Positions 1-8,500 of a stretch of DNA of 32,071 bases are shown piece by piece (position 1 is the stretch's first letter; each line of letters starts with the position of its first letter). The position numbers were made by a program, and so were the translations under genes. The notes under the pieces are model-generated. The model did no database searches. It saw nothing but the letters and a program-made list of their open reading frames with translations, and was not told where the DNA came from. Origin of the DNA: Terriglobia bacterium (GTDB lineage Bacteria; Acidobacteriota; Terriglobia; UBA7540); NCBI GenBank assembly GCA_020072655.1, contig JAIQGH010000042.1, positions 1 through 32,071 of the forward strand. Direction: 5' to 3'.

Positions 1-1320
1 ACCGGCTGGACGGACATCGCCTGCTACACCGATGAGCCGACGCAGAAACACACCCAGGAGATCTTCGAATACGCCGCGTCGATGTTCGACGAGATCATGA
101 TCGACGATTTCTGGTTCACCGATTGCCGGTGCGAGGAGTGTCAGAAGGCCCGGGGCGACAAAAGCTGGCCCCAGTATCACTGCGACCTGATGGTGAAAGT
201 CAGCCGCGAGCGGGTCTTGAAGCCGGCCAAGGCCGTCAATCCCAACGTCAAAATCATCATCAAGTATCCCCAGTGGTACGACACATTCCAGGAGCGCGGC
301 TACGCCGTGCATCAGGAGACGGCGCTCTATGACCGGATCTGGGTGGGAATGGAGCTGCGCGATCCCAGTTCCGATAAATGGGAGCACACGCAGCAATACG
401 CAGGCTTCTTCATTTACCGCTGGCTGAGCGAAATCGGCGGCGAGAAAAACGGCGGCGGCTGGTTCGATCCTTACGGCACCGACCCGACGTTCTATCTCGA
501 CCAGGCTTACCTCAGCGTGCTGGCCGGCGCGCCCGAGGTTTTGCTGTTTCACTATGGCGCGCTGATTTCACCGGAATATCACGCTCAAGCCGAGGCCTTC
601 GCGTCGCGGCGGGCGCAGCTTGAATCGCTCACGAAGTTCGTTGAAGGCTGGAGCGGCATTCCCGCTTACAAGCCGCCATCCAGTGAGCCCGGCAACGAGC
701 CGTACATCTTTGACGACATCGGGATGTTGGCTGTGCCCCTCGTGCCCGCGGCGAAGTTTCCCCAAAACTCGCGCGTCGCGCTCTTTACCAACCATGCGCT
801 CGAGGACACGGAGATTGTCACCGAGCTTGTGAGTTTCCTCAAGGCAGGCGGGACGGCGTTCGTGAGCGAAGGGCTGGCGCATCGCCTCAGCGGCGACCCG
901 CGTCTGCCGGCCAAAGAGCCGCTTGAACTGCCCAAAGGAAAGTACCTCCAGACGGCCGAACTGGACGGCGGGAAATTGATTGTCTTTTCGGACGCGCTGC
1001 CGCGCCTCTGTTATGTTGACGCCCAGGACCGCATCGCGCAGCCGACGCCCGCGCTGCGCGAGGCGCTCGAGGGCTTGCGCAACGCGGTGGCGGACTTTGC
1101 GCCCACCTCGCTCGACGCGCCGCCGCGCGTGGCGGTGTTCCCGCTCAAGGGCCGCGTGGCCGTGATGAATTTCACGGAACTGACCGTGAGTTGTCGTCTG
1201 ACCGGAATGGGGGGAATGATAAGCCGGCAGAAGAAAGTCTTTGCGACGCCGGGCGCCCTCCTGGGTTCAGACGGCGTGACGCTGAGGCTGCCCCCCCACG
1301 CGCTGCTAATTGTGGAGTAG
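1..1320 (+). CDS. Glycosidase-like TIM-barrel protein, 5' end missing
   Basis: The reading frame is open from the first base, so the gene starts upstream; about 439 residues are visible. The visible N-terminal part reads like a (beta/alpha)8-barrel glycosidase: a strand ending in DEIMIDDFWFTDC, then a Cys cluster (CRCEEC) and KARGDKSW, followed by a loop with acidic and aromatic residues (VGMELRDPSSDKWEHTQQY). The C-terminal half looks like a Rossmann/GATase-like domain (FTNHALEDTEIVTELVSFLKAGGTAFVSEG, split here in description only), as in beta-galactosidase trimerisation domains, followed by a beta-rich tail. The DDF and E residues are candidate catalytic acids, but this is inference. No characterised family is recognised with certainty and the substrate is unknown. 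The TAG stop lies inside a GTAG palindrome repeat. The neighbouring exported GH116 enzyme would fit a carbohydrate-degradation context. Confidence 0.6.
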   Translation, partial: TGWTDIACYTDEPTQKHTQEIFEYAASMFDEIMIDDFWFTDCRCEECQKARGDKSWPQYHCDLMVKVSRERVLKPAKAVNPNVKIIIKYPQWYDTFQERGYAVHQETALYDRIWVGMELRDPSSDKWEHTQQYAGFFIYRWLSEIGGEKNGGGWFDPYGTDPTFYLDQAYLSVLAGAPEVLLFHYGALISPEYHAQAEAFASRRAQLESLTKFVEGWSGIPAYKPPSSEPGNEPYIFDDIGMLAVPLVPAAKFPQNSRVALFTNHALEDTEIVTELVSFLKAGGTAFVSEGLAHRLSGDPRLPAKEPLELPKGKYLQTAELDGGKLIVFSDALPRLCYVDAQDRIAQPTPALREALEGLRNAVADFAPTSLDAPPRVAVFPLKGRVAVMNFTELTVSCRLTGMGGMISRQKKVFATPGALLGSDGVTLRLPPHALLIVE

Positions 1321-1339
1321 AGCCGGTCTTCAGGCCGGC
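1317..1339 (+). repeat. GTAG-headed palindrome (REP-like), copy A1
   Basis: GTAG at 1317-1320 is followed by one base and the hairpin GCCGG-TCTTCAGG-CCGGC at 1322-1339. The TAG of GTAG is the stop codon of the upstream gene. It faces copy A2 (1404-1426) in inverted orientation, the arrangement called BIME in REP elements. The sequence between the pair also holds two direct copies of GCGCCGGC. Calling it a REP element is an inference from the GTAG-plus-hairpin architecture. Confidence 0.55.
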
Positions 1340-1403
1340 ATCCCGAGGCGCCGGCACGTTGGCAGCGCCGGCCTTGAGGGCGACACCGTTGGATAACATA
1401 CGT

Positions 1404-1426
1404 GCCGGGCTAAAGCCCGGCGCTAC
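1404..1426 (-). repeat. GTAG-headed palindrome (REP-like), copy A2
   Basis: On the minus strand this reads GTAG, two bases, then a perfect hairpin with 7-bp arms GCCGGGC / GCCCGGC and a TTTA loop. The TAG of GTAG is the stop codon of the AlkD-like gene. It could also act as a weak terminator between the two convergent genes, though no T-run follows on either strand. Confidence 0.6.
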
Positions 1427-2019
1427 TTTGCGCTCCGCGTGCGGATCATCGCCACCGTCTTCTCGCTGGCTAGCTCGCGGAGCGCGTCGGCGGCGATCCA
1501 GCGTGCGGCTTTGGAATCCAGCCTTTGAATTTCCTTGCCAGCCTTGATCGCGGCGGCGCGCAGCTTCAGATTGCGCTTGCCCATCTGCCTTAGCGCCCAA
1601 TTCACGGCCTTTTTCACGAAATTTCTCTCGTCTGTCGCGCCGCGCTTGATGAGGGGCAGGTAGCGCAGGAACGTGCTGTCCCGCGCCCCCTTGTCGTGGA
1701 CCAGGCGGAAGAGATTATTGCAGGTGCCGTCCACGACGGCCCAGGAGTCGAAGTCCCGCGCCCAGCGTTCCATCTGCTCTTCCGTGACCCGCGCAGGGTC
1801 GTCGATGAGGCCCGCCAAGCCTTTCGCGTCGTGAATTCCCGAGGCCCACAGCCGCTCGGCCAGCGCGTGATCCTTGCGATGGACGCGCGCAATCCGCCGC
1901 AGCGCGGGCGCAGGGACGCCGTAGGCTTTCTTCACGTTAATGCCGAAGCGCGCCATACCCGCAATGTTGCGCGGGTTGTAGTAGGACTTCATCTTGTTCA
2001 GGATCTCGTGATATTCCAT
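1423..2019 (-). CDS. AlkD-like DNA alkylation repair protein
   Basis: The 198-residue product is a HEAT-like helical-repeat protein of the DNA alkylation repair family (AlkC/AlkD superfamily). These proteins bind DNA around N3/N7-alkylated purines and, in active members, excise the base. Family signals are GVPAPALRRIAR near residues 34-45, DSWAVVDGTC at 91-100, and FVKKAVNWALRQMGKRN at 124-140. Trp93 and Asp97 are candidates for the aromatic and acidic residues of the lesion pocket; this assignment is by analogy. The ATG has an AGGAG ribosome-binding site nine bases upstream. It is cytoplasmic, stands alone, and is divergent from the GH116 gene. Members differ in activity, so glycosylase function is likely but not certain. 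The C-terminus is short and basic and ends at a TAG within the adjacent palindrome. Confidence 0.85.
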   Translation of the reverse strand: MEYHEILNKMKSYYNPRNIAGMARFGINVKKAYGVPAPALRRIARVHRKDHALAERLWASGIHDAKGLAGLIDDPARVTEEQMERWARDFDSWAVVDGTCNNLFRLVHDKGARDSTFLRYLPLIKRGATDERNFVKKAVNWALRQMGKRNLKLRAAAIKAGKEIQRLDSKAARWIAADALRELASEKTVAMIRTRSAK

Positions 2020-2139
2020 GCCGTGTGACTCCTGGCGAATTGGGTTCGTACGGCGCGCCTGCGCCTCGGAAAGGATATACTGACCTGCATGCGACCCGAG
2101 AATATATTGTCCCGCTGCTCAGCCCCTTGGAGGTGTTCC

Positions 2140-4548
2140 ATGAGAGATCATCGGCCTTATGAGTCTAGCTGGCACTTTGTTCAGGCGATCATTTTCGTAG
2201 CCTTTGTGGTCCCGTCCATATCGGCCCAACAAATTCCCGAGGCGGCCTGGAGCCGGGGCATCGGCGAGTCGCTCGACAATCCCGGGGTCACAAAGGTACG
2301 AGGAAATATTGATGAAGGCTATTGGCAGGGTGTGCCGCTGGGCGGGTTCGGCAGCGGCAGCATCGGCCGCACGTATCGCGGCGATTTCGCGCGCTGGCAC
2401 CTGAAGACCGGCGTGCACAAATACCAGTCGATCGCCTCCAACGTCTTCGCGGCCTTCGAGCAGTCCGAGGGCGGCCCTCCGCAGGCGGTCGTGCTGCGGG
2501 CGGGAAAGCCCGAAGGCGCGGTGGCGCTCTCGGCCTGGAACTGGAGCTACCCGACGGGCGCGGGGAAATACTACGCGCTGTTCCCGAAGGCGTGGTTCGA
2601 CTACGAGTCCCCCGCTTTCCCTGTGCATCTCACCTGCGAGCAGTTTTCACCCGTCCTGCCGAACAACTACAAGGAGACCAGCTACCCGGTGGGCGTTTTC
2701 GTCTGGCACGCCAAAAACACTTCTGACAAGCCCGCAAAAGTCTCGGTTCTCTTTTCGTGGACGAACATGGTGGGCTGGTTCTCGGAATTCAATGGATACC
2801 TCAATCTCGGACTTGGGTCGGGCACATACAACAAGCCGCAATGGGAAAAGCTCGCGCCGGGCGGCATGATGAGGGGCCTTGTGTTCGACCGCGTGCGCAG
2901 CGGCCCGGCGGAAACGGACGCGGACGGCCAGTTCGCCATCGCGGCCCTTGAAGACCCGGATGTGAAGATTAGCTACCAGACGACCTTCGACGTCACAAGC
3001 GACGGCGCGAGCGTCTGGAACACGTTCGCACAGGACGGCACGCTGCATGACCTCCCGCACAACTGGCTGAGCTCGGGCGTCAATCCTGTGGGCGGGGCGA
3101 TCGCCGTAACCTTCACGCTCGCCGCGGGAGCCGCAAAAGATGTCCCCATGGTGCTCGCCTGGGATTTCCCCATCGTGCAGTTCGGCGCCGGGCGGCGCTG
3201 GTACAAGCGCTACACGGCCTTCTTCGGAACGAGCGGCAGCGCGGCGTGGCGAATCGCGCGCACGGGCCTCCAGAACTGGCGGCAGTGGAGCAAAGCTATC
3301 GACGAGTGGCAGCGGCCCATCGTCGCCGACGCGGCGAAGCCCCTGTGGTATCGCGGCATGCTCTTTAACGAGCTTTACTACCTCGCGGATGGTGGCACGT
3401 TCTGGGAGAACGGCGAAGTCGGCAAACCCGCGACGGGCCCGCATCACCATTTCAGCTACCTCGAGTGCTTCGATTACCCGTTCTACTCGACGCTCGACGT
3501 GCGCTTCTACGCTTCGTGGGCGCTGCTGAAGTTCTGGCCGGACCTGGAAAAAGAGGAGATGCGCCAGTTCGCGGACACCGTGCCGCTCGACTACCAGCAG
3601 TATCACCAGATCGGCTGGGACAAGAGCATCGCGCTGCGCAAGGCCGCCGGAGCGCTGCCGCACGACCTTGGCGCGCCCATTGAAGACCCCCTCCGGCGCG
3701 TGAACCAGTATGGCTATCAGAATGTGACGGTGTGGAAGGACCTGAACAGCAAGTTTGTGCTCCAGGTGTACCGCGATTTCGCCCTGACCGGCGGCAAGGA
3801 CCTGGAGTTCCTCCGCGCCACGTGGCCGGCGGTGAAGTCGTCGCTCGACTATCTCAAGAAGTTCGACACCAAAGGCGATGGCCTGCCGCAGAACGAAGGC
3901 ATCCCCGATCAGACCTACGACACCTGGCGCATGCGCGGCACGAGCGCCTATTGCGGCAGCCTATGGCTGGCTTCTCTCAAGGCGGCGGTGAGGATGGCCG
4001 CGAAGGTCGGTGACCCCGAGGCGGGGAAGGAATATCAGACCTGGTACGACAAGGCGCAGCCGAACTTCGTCAAAGAACTCTGGAACGGCGAGTACTTCAA
4101 TTACGACACGGAGAGTCCGTACAAGTCGAACGTCATGGCCGACCAACTCGTCGGGCAATGGTACGCCAACCTCTGCGGCTTGGGCGAAATCGTGCCGCAC
4201 AAGATGACTCGGAAGGCGCTGGCGACGGTTTTCAAGCTGAACGTCCTGGGATTCGAGAAGGGCGAGATGGGCGCTGTGAACGGCATCAACGCCGACGGCA
4301 CGCTCATCAAGGATAACGAGCAGACGGAAGAAGTCTGGGCAGGGACGACGCTCGCGCTGGCGTCGTTTCTGAAATCTGAAGGCATGCTCGACGAGGCCTA
4401 CAAGACCGTTTGGGGTGTCCACAACGTCGTGTATGTGAAGAAGGGCTACTGGTTCCGCACGCCGGAAGCGTGGGACCACGCCGGCAACTTCCGCGCCGAA
4501 CTCTACATGCGCCCGCAGGCCATCTGGGCGATGGAGTTCGGCCAATGA
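2140..4548 (+). CDS. Exported GH116 beta-glucosidase / glucosylceramidase-like enzyme
   Basis: The 802-residue product belongs to glycoside hydrolase family 116, the family of human GBA2 and bacterial beta-glucosidases. An in-frame ATG exists at 2089, but 2140 is preferred: GGAGGT lies six bases upstream and the product begins with a signal peptide ending near SISAQQ, so the enzyme is exported. The N-terminal domain has PLGGFGSGSIGR. The C-terminal (alpha/alpha)6 domain has FNELYYLADGG, whose Glu411 is the expected nucleophile, and DQTYDTW, whose Asp594 is the expected acid/base with Thr592 beside it. Glu776 (TPEAW) and Arg785 (GNFR) match the spacing of the glucose-binding Glu/Arg pair in the Thermoanaerobacterium enzyme. 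All catalytic residues appear intact. Likely substrates are beta-glucosides or glucosylceramide-like lipids; the precise one cannot be told from sequence. Confidence 0.93.
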   Translation: MRDHRPYESSWHFVQAIIFVAFVVPSISAQQIPEAAWSRGIGESLDNPGVTKVRGNIDEGYWQGVPLGGFGSGSIGRTYRGDFARWHLKTGVHKYQSIASNVFAAFEQSEGGPPQAVVLRAGKPEGAVALSAWNWSYPTGAGKYYALFPKAWFDYESPAFPVHLTCEQFSPVLPNNYKETSYPVGVFVWHAKNTSDKPAKVSVLFSWTNMVGWFSEFNGYLNLGLGSGTYNKPQWEKLAPGGMMRGLVFDRVRSGPAETDADGQFAIAALEDPDVKISYQTTFDVTSDGASVWNTFAQDGTLHDLPHNWLSSGVNPVGGAIAVTFTLAAGAAKDVPMVLAWDFPIVQFGAGRRWYKRYTAFFGTSGSAAWRIARTGLQNWRQWSKAIDEWQRPIVADAAKPLWYRGMLFNELYYLADGGTFWENGEVGKPATGPHHHFSYLECFDYPFYSTLDVRFYASWALLKFWPDLEKEEMRQFADTVPLDYQQYHQIGWDKSIALRKAAGALPHDLGAPIEDPLRRVNQYGYQNVTVWKDLNSKFVLQVYRDFALTGGKDLEFLRATWPAVKSSLDYLKKFDTKGDGLPQNEGIPDQTYDTWRMRGTSAYCGSLWLASLKAAVRMAAKVGDPEAGKEYQTWYDKAQPNFVKELWNGEYFNYDTESPYKSNVMADQLVGQWYANLCGLGEIVPHKMTRKALATVFKLNVLGFEKGEMGAVNGINADGTLIKDNEQTEEVWAGTTLALASFLKSEGMLDEAYKTVWGVHNVVYVKKGYWFRTPEAWDHAGNFRAELYMRPQAIWAMEFGQ

Positions 4549-4648
4549 AGGATGAAGTCTGAAGTGTAACAGATAAAAGGTCCCGAGTGGGGGGCTCCCT
4601 CGTCTGGATTCTTCCGCGCGGAATACTCTGTGCCGCCTCAAAACAAAG

Positions 4649-4723
4649 GAGTCCGGGGCGGCTCCGGCGAGTGGGGCGTGAAAGTGATAAGGGCGCCCTC
4701 ACCGGAGGAAGCCGCCCGGACTC
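4649..4723. repeat. Long imperfect inverted repeat between convergent genes
   Basis: Arms beginning GAGTCCGGGGCGGCT at 4649 and ending AGCCGCCCGGACTC at 4723 pair over about 28 bases with small bulges; the loop is short. It lies between the convergent ends of the GH116 and DUF5666-like genes, where it could stop transcription from both sides. There is no T-tract, so it is not a standard intrinsic terminator. Confidence 0.5.
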
Positions 4724-4753
4724 GCGTGCGTCTGGAACACGAGCGGGTAAAGC

Positions 4754-5416
4754 CTATTGTGGTCCCGGGCCCGTGTTGCCTTCCGGGCGCTGGCCACGCC
4801 CGCCCCAGCGTCCTTCGCCCATCATGCCGGACATGATTCGCGTGGCCGTGAATTCGCCGTTGACCTCTTTGCCGACGGCCATCACGCGGTCACCCACTTT
4901 CAGATCAGCGAGGGTTGCGGGCTGGCCCTGCTTCATGAAAGTGGTCTGCTCGTTGATCTTCACCACCCGCTCGCCCTGCCGGCGATTGCGCAGCGTCAAC
5001 TGATTCTTGCCGATGGCGATGATTTCGCCAAAAGCTCTATCTCCGCCACCCCCAAAGCGCTGCATCTGATCTTCGGTCACACGGCGCACCGCCAGCGCGG
5101 TGATTTCGTTATTGGCACCGGCGCGCCCCATCACGAAGACGTGGTCGCCCGGCTTGAGGTCTTCGAGCTGAATCTCCCGTTGAGCCTCTCGATAGCGCGT
5201 CTCAGCGCCGAGCAGGATTGTTTGTTCTTTTCCATCCCCAGTTTTCACCGTGATGCGGTCAACGCCCACCGACGCCACGGTTCCCATGATGCGCGGGCCA
5301 CCTGGTTCTCCTTGGAATCCGCGACCCCCGCTCGGCCCCGGCCCCTGCGCCGGGGGCGCTTGACTGAACCCCAGCAGGGGAAAAAGCAAGAACACGGTCA
5401 CCATCCATTTCGCCAT
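4754..5416 (-). CDS. Exported DUF5666-like protein with two beta-barrel repeats
   Basis: The 220-residue product has a signal peptide (residues 1 to about 19, cleavage near GFSQA) and a Gly/Pro-rich linker (20-41). It then has two copies of a small beta domain of the DUF5666 type, at about 42-112 (IMGTVASVGVDRITVKTGDG ... LEDLKPGDHVFVMGR) and 126-196 (AFGEIIAIGKNQLTLRNRR ... LADLKVGDRVMAVGKE). The tail is Gly/Arg-rich. These domains resemble OB-like surface or periplasmic modules; no enzymatic residues are visible and the function is unknown. The ATG is preceded by GGAGGAGGAG with ideal spacing. The gene is divergent from the TonB-dependent receptor, and a promoter with a palindrome in its spacer lies 35-63 bases upstream. 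The Gly-rich linker echoes the Gly-rich insert of the receptor, suggesting a shared envelope role. Confidence 0.75.
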   Translation of the reverse strand: MAKWMVTVFLLFPLLGFSQAPPAQGPGPSGGRGFQGEPGGPRIMGTVASVGVDRITVKTGDGKEQTILLGAETRYREAQREIQLEDLKPGDHVFVMGRAGANNEITALAVRRVTEDQMQRFGGGGDRAFGEIIAIGKNQLTLRNRRQGERVVKINEQTTFMKQGQPATLADLKVGDRVMAVGKEVNGEFTATRIMSGMMGEGRWGGRGQRPEGNTGPGPQ

Positions 5417-5450
5417 AGTCTCCTCCTCCGCAATCAGACGACGAGCCGGG

Positions 5451-5479
5451 ATGCAAGGTTACGGTGTAACCTGGGTCAA
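5451..5479 (-). promoter_or_regulatory. Predicted promoter with operator-like palindrome in spacer
   Basis: On the minus strand TTGACC (5474-5479) and TTGCAT (5451-5456) are separated by 17 bases. The spacer is almost exactly the 17-bp palindrome AGGTTAC-GGT-GTAACCT (5456-5472, plus-strand reading). The -35 box is good and the -10 is weak, as expected for a regulated promoter. Perfect 7-bp arms around a 3-bp centre resemble TetR- or MerR-type operators. It would drive the DUF5666-like gene and may also affect the divergent receptor operon. No regulator gene is adjacent. Confidence 0.45.
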
Positions 5480-5558
5480 GGCTTTCCCGTCAAACACAAG
5501 GTCAGGGAGAAAATCGAACACTCGGGAGTTCACGGTCGGGAGGCGGCGGTTATCTCAC

Positions 5559-8500
5559 ATGTTTGCTAAACGCTTCGTTTGGCTCGTCGTCCTGCTTGGC
5601 GGGCTTGCCACCTCAATCTGGGCACAGACGGGCGACGGTGGCGTGATTACGGGTCACGTGCGCGGTCCCGGCGGGGTTTCCGTGCCGGGCGCAACCGTGC
5701 AATTGATCGACCCGCAATCCGGCGAGCGCAAGGAGACGTGGACCGACGAGTCGGGCAACTATACGTTCAGTGGCCTTCATCCCGGCACATACAAGCTGGA
5801 AGTTTCATTGCTGGGATTCCGCACCGACGTTCGCGAGCCCATTCCGGTGGACGCGGGGAAGACCCTCAAGGTCAACGCCGCGCTGGTCTTTGCATACGGC
5901 GAGGAGAGCGGTCCGCAAGTTGCCCGCAGCAGCGGCCCGAGGAATGCCGGGGGGCCCCTACCAGCGGGATTGCCGCAGGGGGACGGCGGAATGGCGGAGC
6001 GGGAGGGCGGTGGCCAGGGCCCTGCGCTTGGCGGAGGAGAAGGCACAGTGCGCCTATCTGAAGCCGGGGGAAACGGCAACGGGAACGGGAACGGTAATGG
6101 CTTCCAAGAGGAAGCCCCTCCGGAAGGAGCTGATGCCTCGGCCAGCGCGGCGAATTCCTTCCTTCTCGCCGGAGGAAACGGCGTCAATGCCCCCACTCCG
6201 GGTGATCAAGAAGGGCGCTGGCGCGAGCGAATCCAGCAATACCGGACTATGGGCGGCGGAGGGCAGGAGGTTCCAGGATTCGGTGGCGGGGGCGGGGGGC
6301 CCGGCGGCCCTGGCGGCGGCCCTGGGCTCGGTGGCGGACCCGGGCCTGGCGGGATGGGCCCGGTAATGATCTTCGGCGGGGGACCCGGACCGGGCGGATG
6401 GGCGGGGCGGCGCTCGCAGGTCAACCGCATCCGCGGCAACATCTTTGATCGCTACACGAATTCCGCTTTCGACGCGCGACCTTATCCCTTGAACATCGCC
6501 GAGTCGCCGCAGATTGCCTCTTACCAGGAGAGTTTTGGCGTCGGGCTGGGCGGCCCGCTGGTCATCCCAAAAATCTACAACGGCGGCACGAAGACGAGTT
6601 TCTTCTTCAATTACAGCCTGCAACGGGGAAAGAGCCCCTTCGACAGCTTTGCGACGGTGCCGACGTTCGCCGAGCGCGGCGGTGACTTTTCCCAGGCAAC
6701 GATTTCCTCGGGCCCACTGGCTGGAACCGTGCCGACCATCTATAACCCCGCATCCAACCCGCGCACGCCGTTTTCGGGCAACGTCATTCCGACCGACCAA
6801 CTGAACCCCGCGGCGCTTGGGCTGCTGCAATTCATTCCCTTGCCCAACCTGCCGGGCGCCGTGCAGAACTTTCATCTCCAGGAATCGCTGCCCTCTTCGA
6901 CCGACCGCGTGATGGGAAGAATCGGCCATCAAATATCCAAGACGGACAGTCTGAATGCCTTTTACTTCTTCAATTCGGCGCGCAGGCAGTCGGTCAGCAG
7001 CTTTCCGGAATTGACCACCCGCACCTCCATCCGCAGCCAGAACCTGGCCCTGAGCGAAACGCATACCTTCGGCCCCGGCAGAATCAACGTGCTGCTGGTC
7101 AATTTCAACCGACAACGGACCTCCACGCTGAATCCCTTCGCGTTCACGCAAAACATCGCCGGCAACCTGGGCATCCAGGGGATCTCCAGCAATCCCTTTG
7201 ACTGGGGCATCCCCGTGATGCAGTTCACGAACTTCACCGCTTTGAACGACGTCCTCCCCTCGCTTACGCGGAACCAGACTGTCCGCCTGAGCGATATTCT
7301 GATGATCAATCGCGGCAAACACACGATCCGGCTTGGGGCCGAACTTCGCAGAGTGCAATTGAATACGCTGACCGATCCCGACGCGCGGGGGACGTTTACA
7401 TTTACGGGTTTTACCACCAGCGACTTTGTGAACGGATTTCCCGTCCCGAGTACCGGATTTGATTTCGCCGATTTCCTTCTAGGCCTGCCGCAGTCCACTT
7501 CGGTGCGTTTTGGCACGAGCAGCAATTATTTCCGGTCCTGGGTGACGACAGCCTTCTTCCAGGATGACTGGCGGGTTACATCGCGTTTCACGATGCAGTA
7601 CGGGCTGCGCTACGAATACTTTCTCCCCTTCTCTGAGAAATACGGGCACCTGTCGGACTTGGCGCTGGGGCCAGGATTCTCCTCGGCCTCGGTGGTCACT
7701 TCCTATACGGCTCCGAACTTGCCGAACTCTCTCATCCACAGCGATGCCGACACCTTTGCCCCTCGGATCGGCTTGGCTTTCCGGCCCTGGCTCGAGCGCC
7801 ATTGGGTTCTGCGCGCCGGGTACTCTATTTTCTACGATGGCAGCATCTACTCCCGCTTGGTGCCCAACTTGGCCAACCAGCCGCCCTTCGCCCAAGCCTC
7901 GACGCTGTTGACCAGCCCCACGCAGGTCCTGACGCTGCAGGATGGTTTTCCCACCGTCGCGCCGACTGTGGCAAGCAACACTTACGCCGTGGACAGCAAC
8001 TTTCGCACACCCTACGCCCAAACCTGGAACTTCAGCGTCGAAAATGAGATCGCCCCCAACGTGATCCTTTCCGTCGGCTACGTGGGGATCAAGGGGACCA
8101 AACTCGATCTCCTGCTTGCGCCCAACCAGGCAGCTCCGGGCTCCCCGCTGACCTCGCAGCAGCGGTTGTCGATTCCCGGCGCACTCTTCTTCGACTACGA
8201 AACATCCGGCGCCGCGTCGATCTATCACGGTTTGCAGGTCAGCCTGCGCCGGCAATTCCATGCTGGATTCTCGATGAGCGGCCAGTACACCTTCTCGAAG
8301 TCGATCGACGATGCCGCGAGTGTGGGAGGAGCCGGGCGCACCGTGGCGCAGAACAGTTACGACCTCCAAGCGGAACGCGGGCTTTCGGCCTTTGATGTCC
8401 GCCACCGGCTGATCATCAATCACACTTACGAATTCCCTTTCGGCGACCGGCGACGCTGGCTCAGCCACGGCGGACCAGCGGCGGCGATTCTGGGCAATTG

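Noticed and set aside
2647-3663. Minus-strand open frame of 338 codons
   Set aside because: It is the antisense shadow of the GH116 gene; the product is low-complexity Arg/Val-rich with no recognisable domain or start signal.
6069-6110. GGAAAC/GGGAAC-like microsatellite in the receptor gene as a phase-variation tract
   Set aside because: The repeat unit is six bases, so slippage would keep the reading frame; it changes only the length of the Gly/Asn linker.
6054-7358. Minus-strand open frame of 434 codons inside the receptor gene
   Set aside because: The plus-strand receptor frame has clear family sequence throughout this interval; the antisense product is not protein-like.
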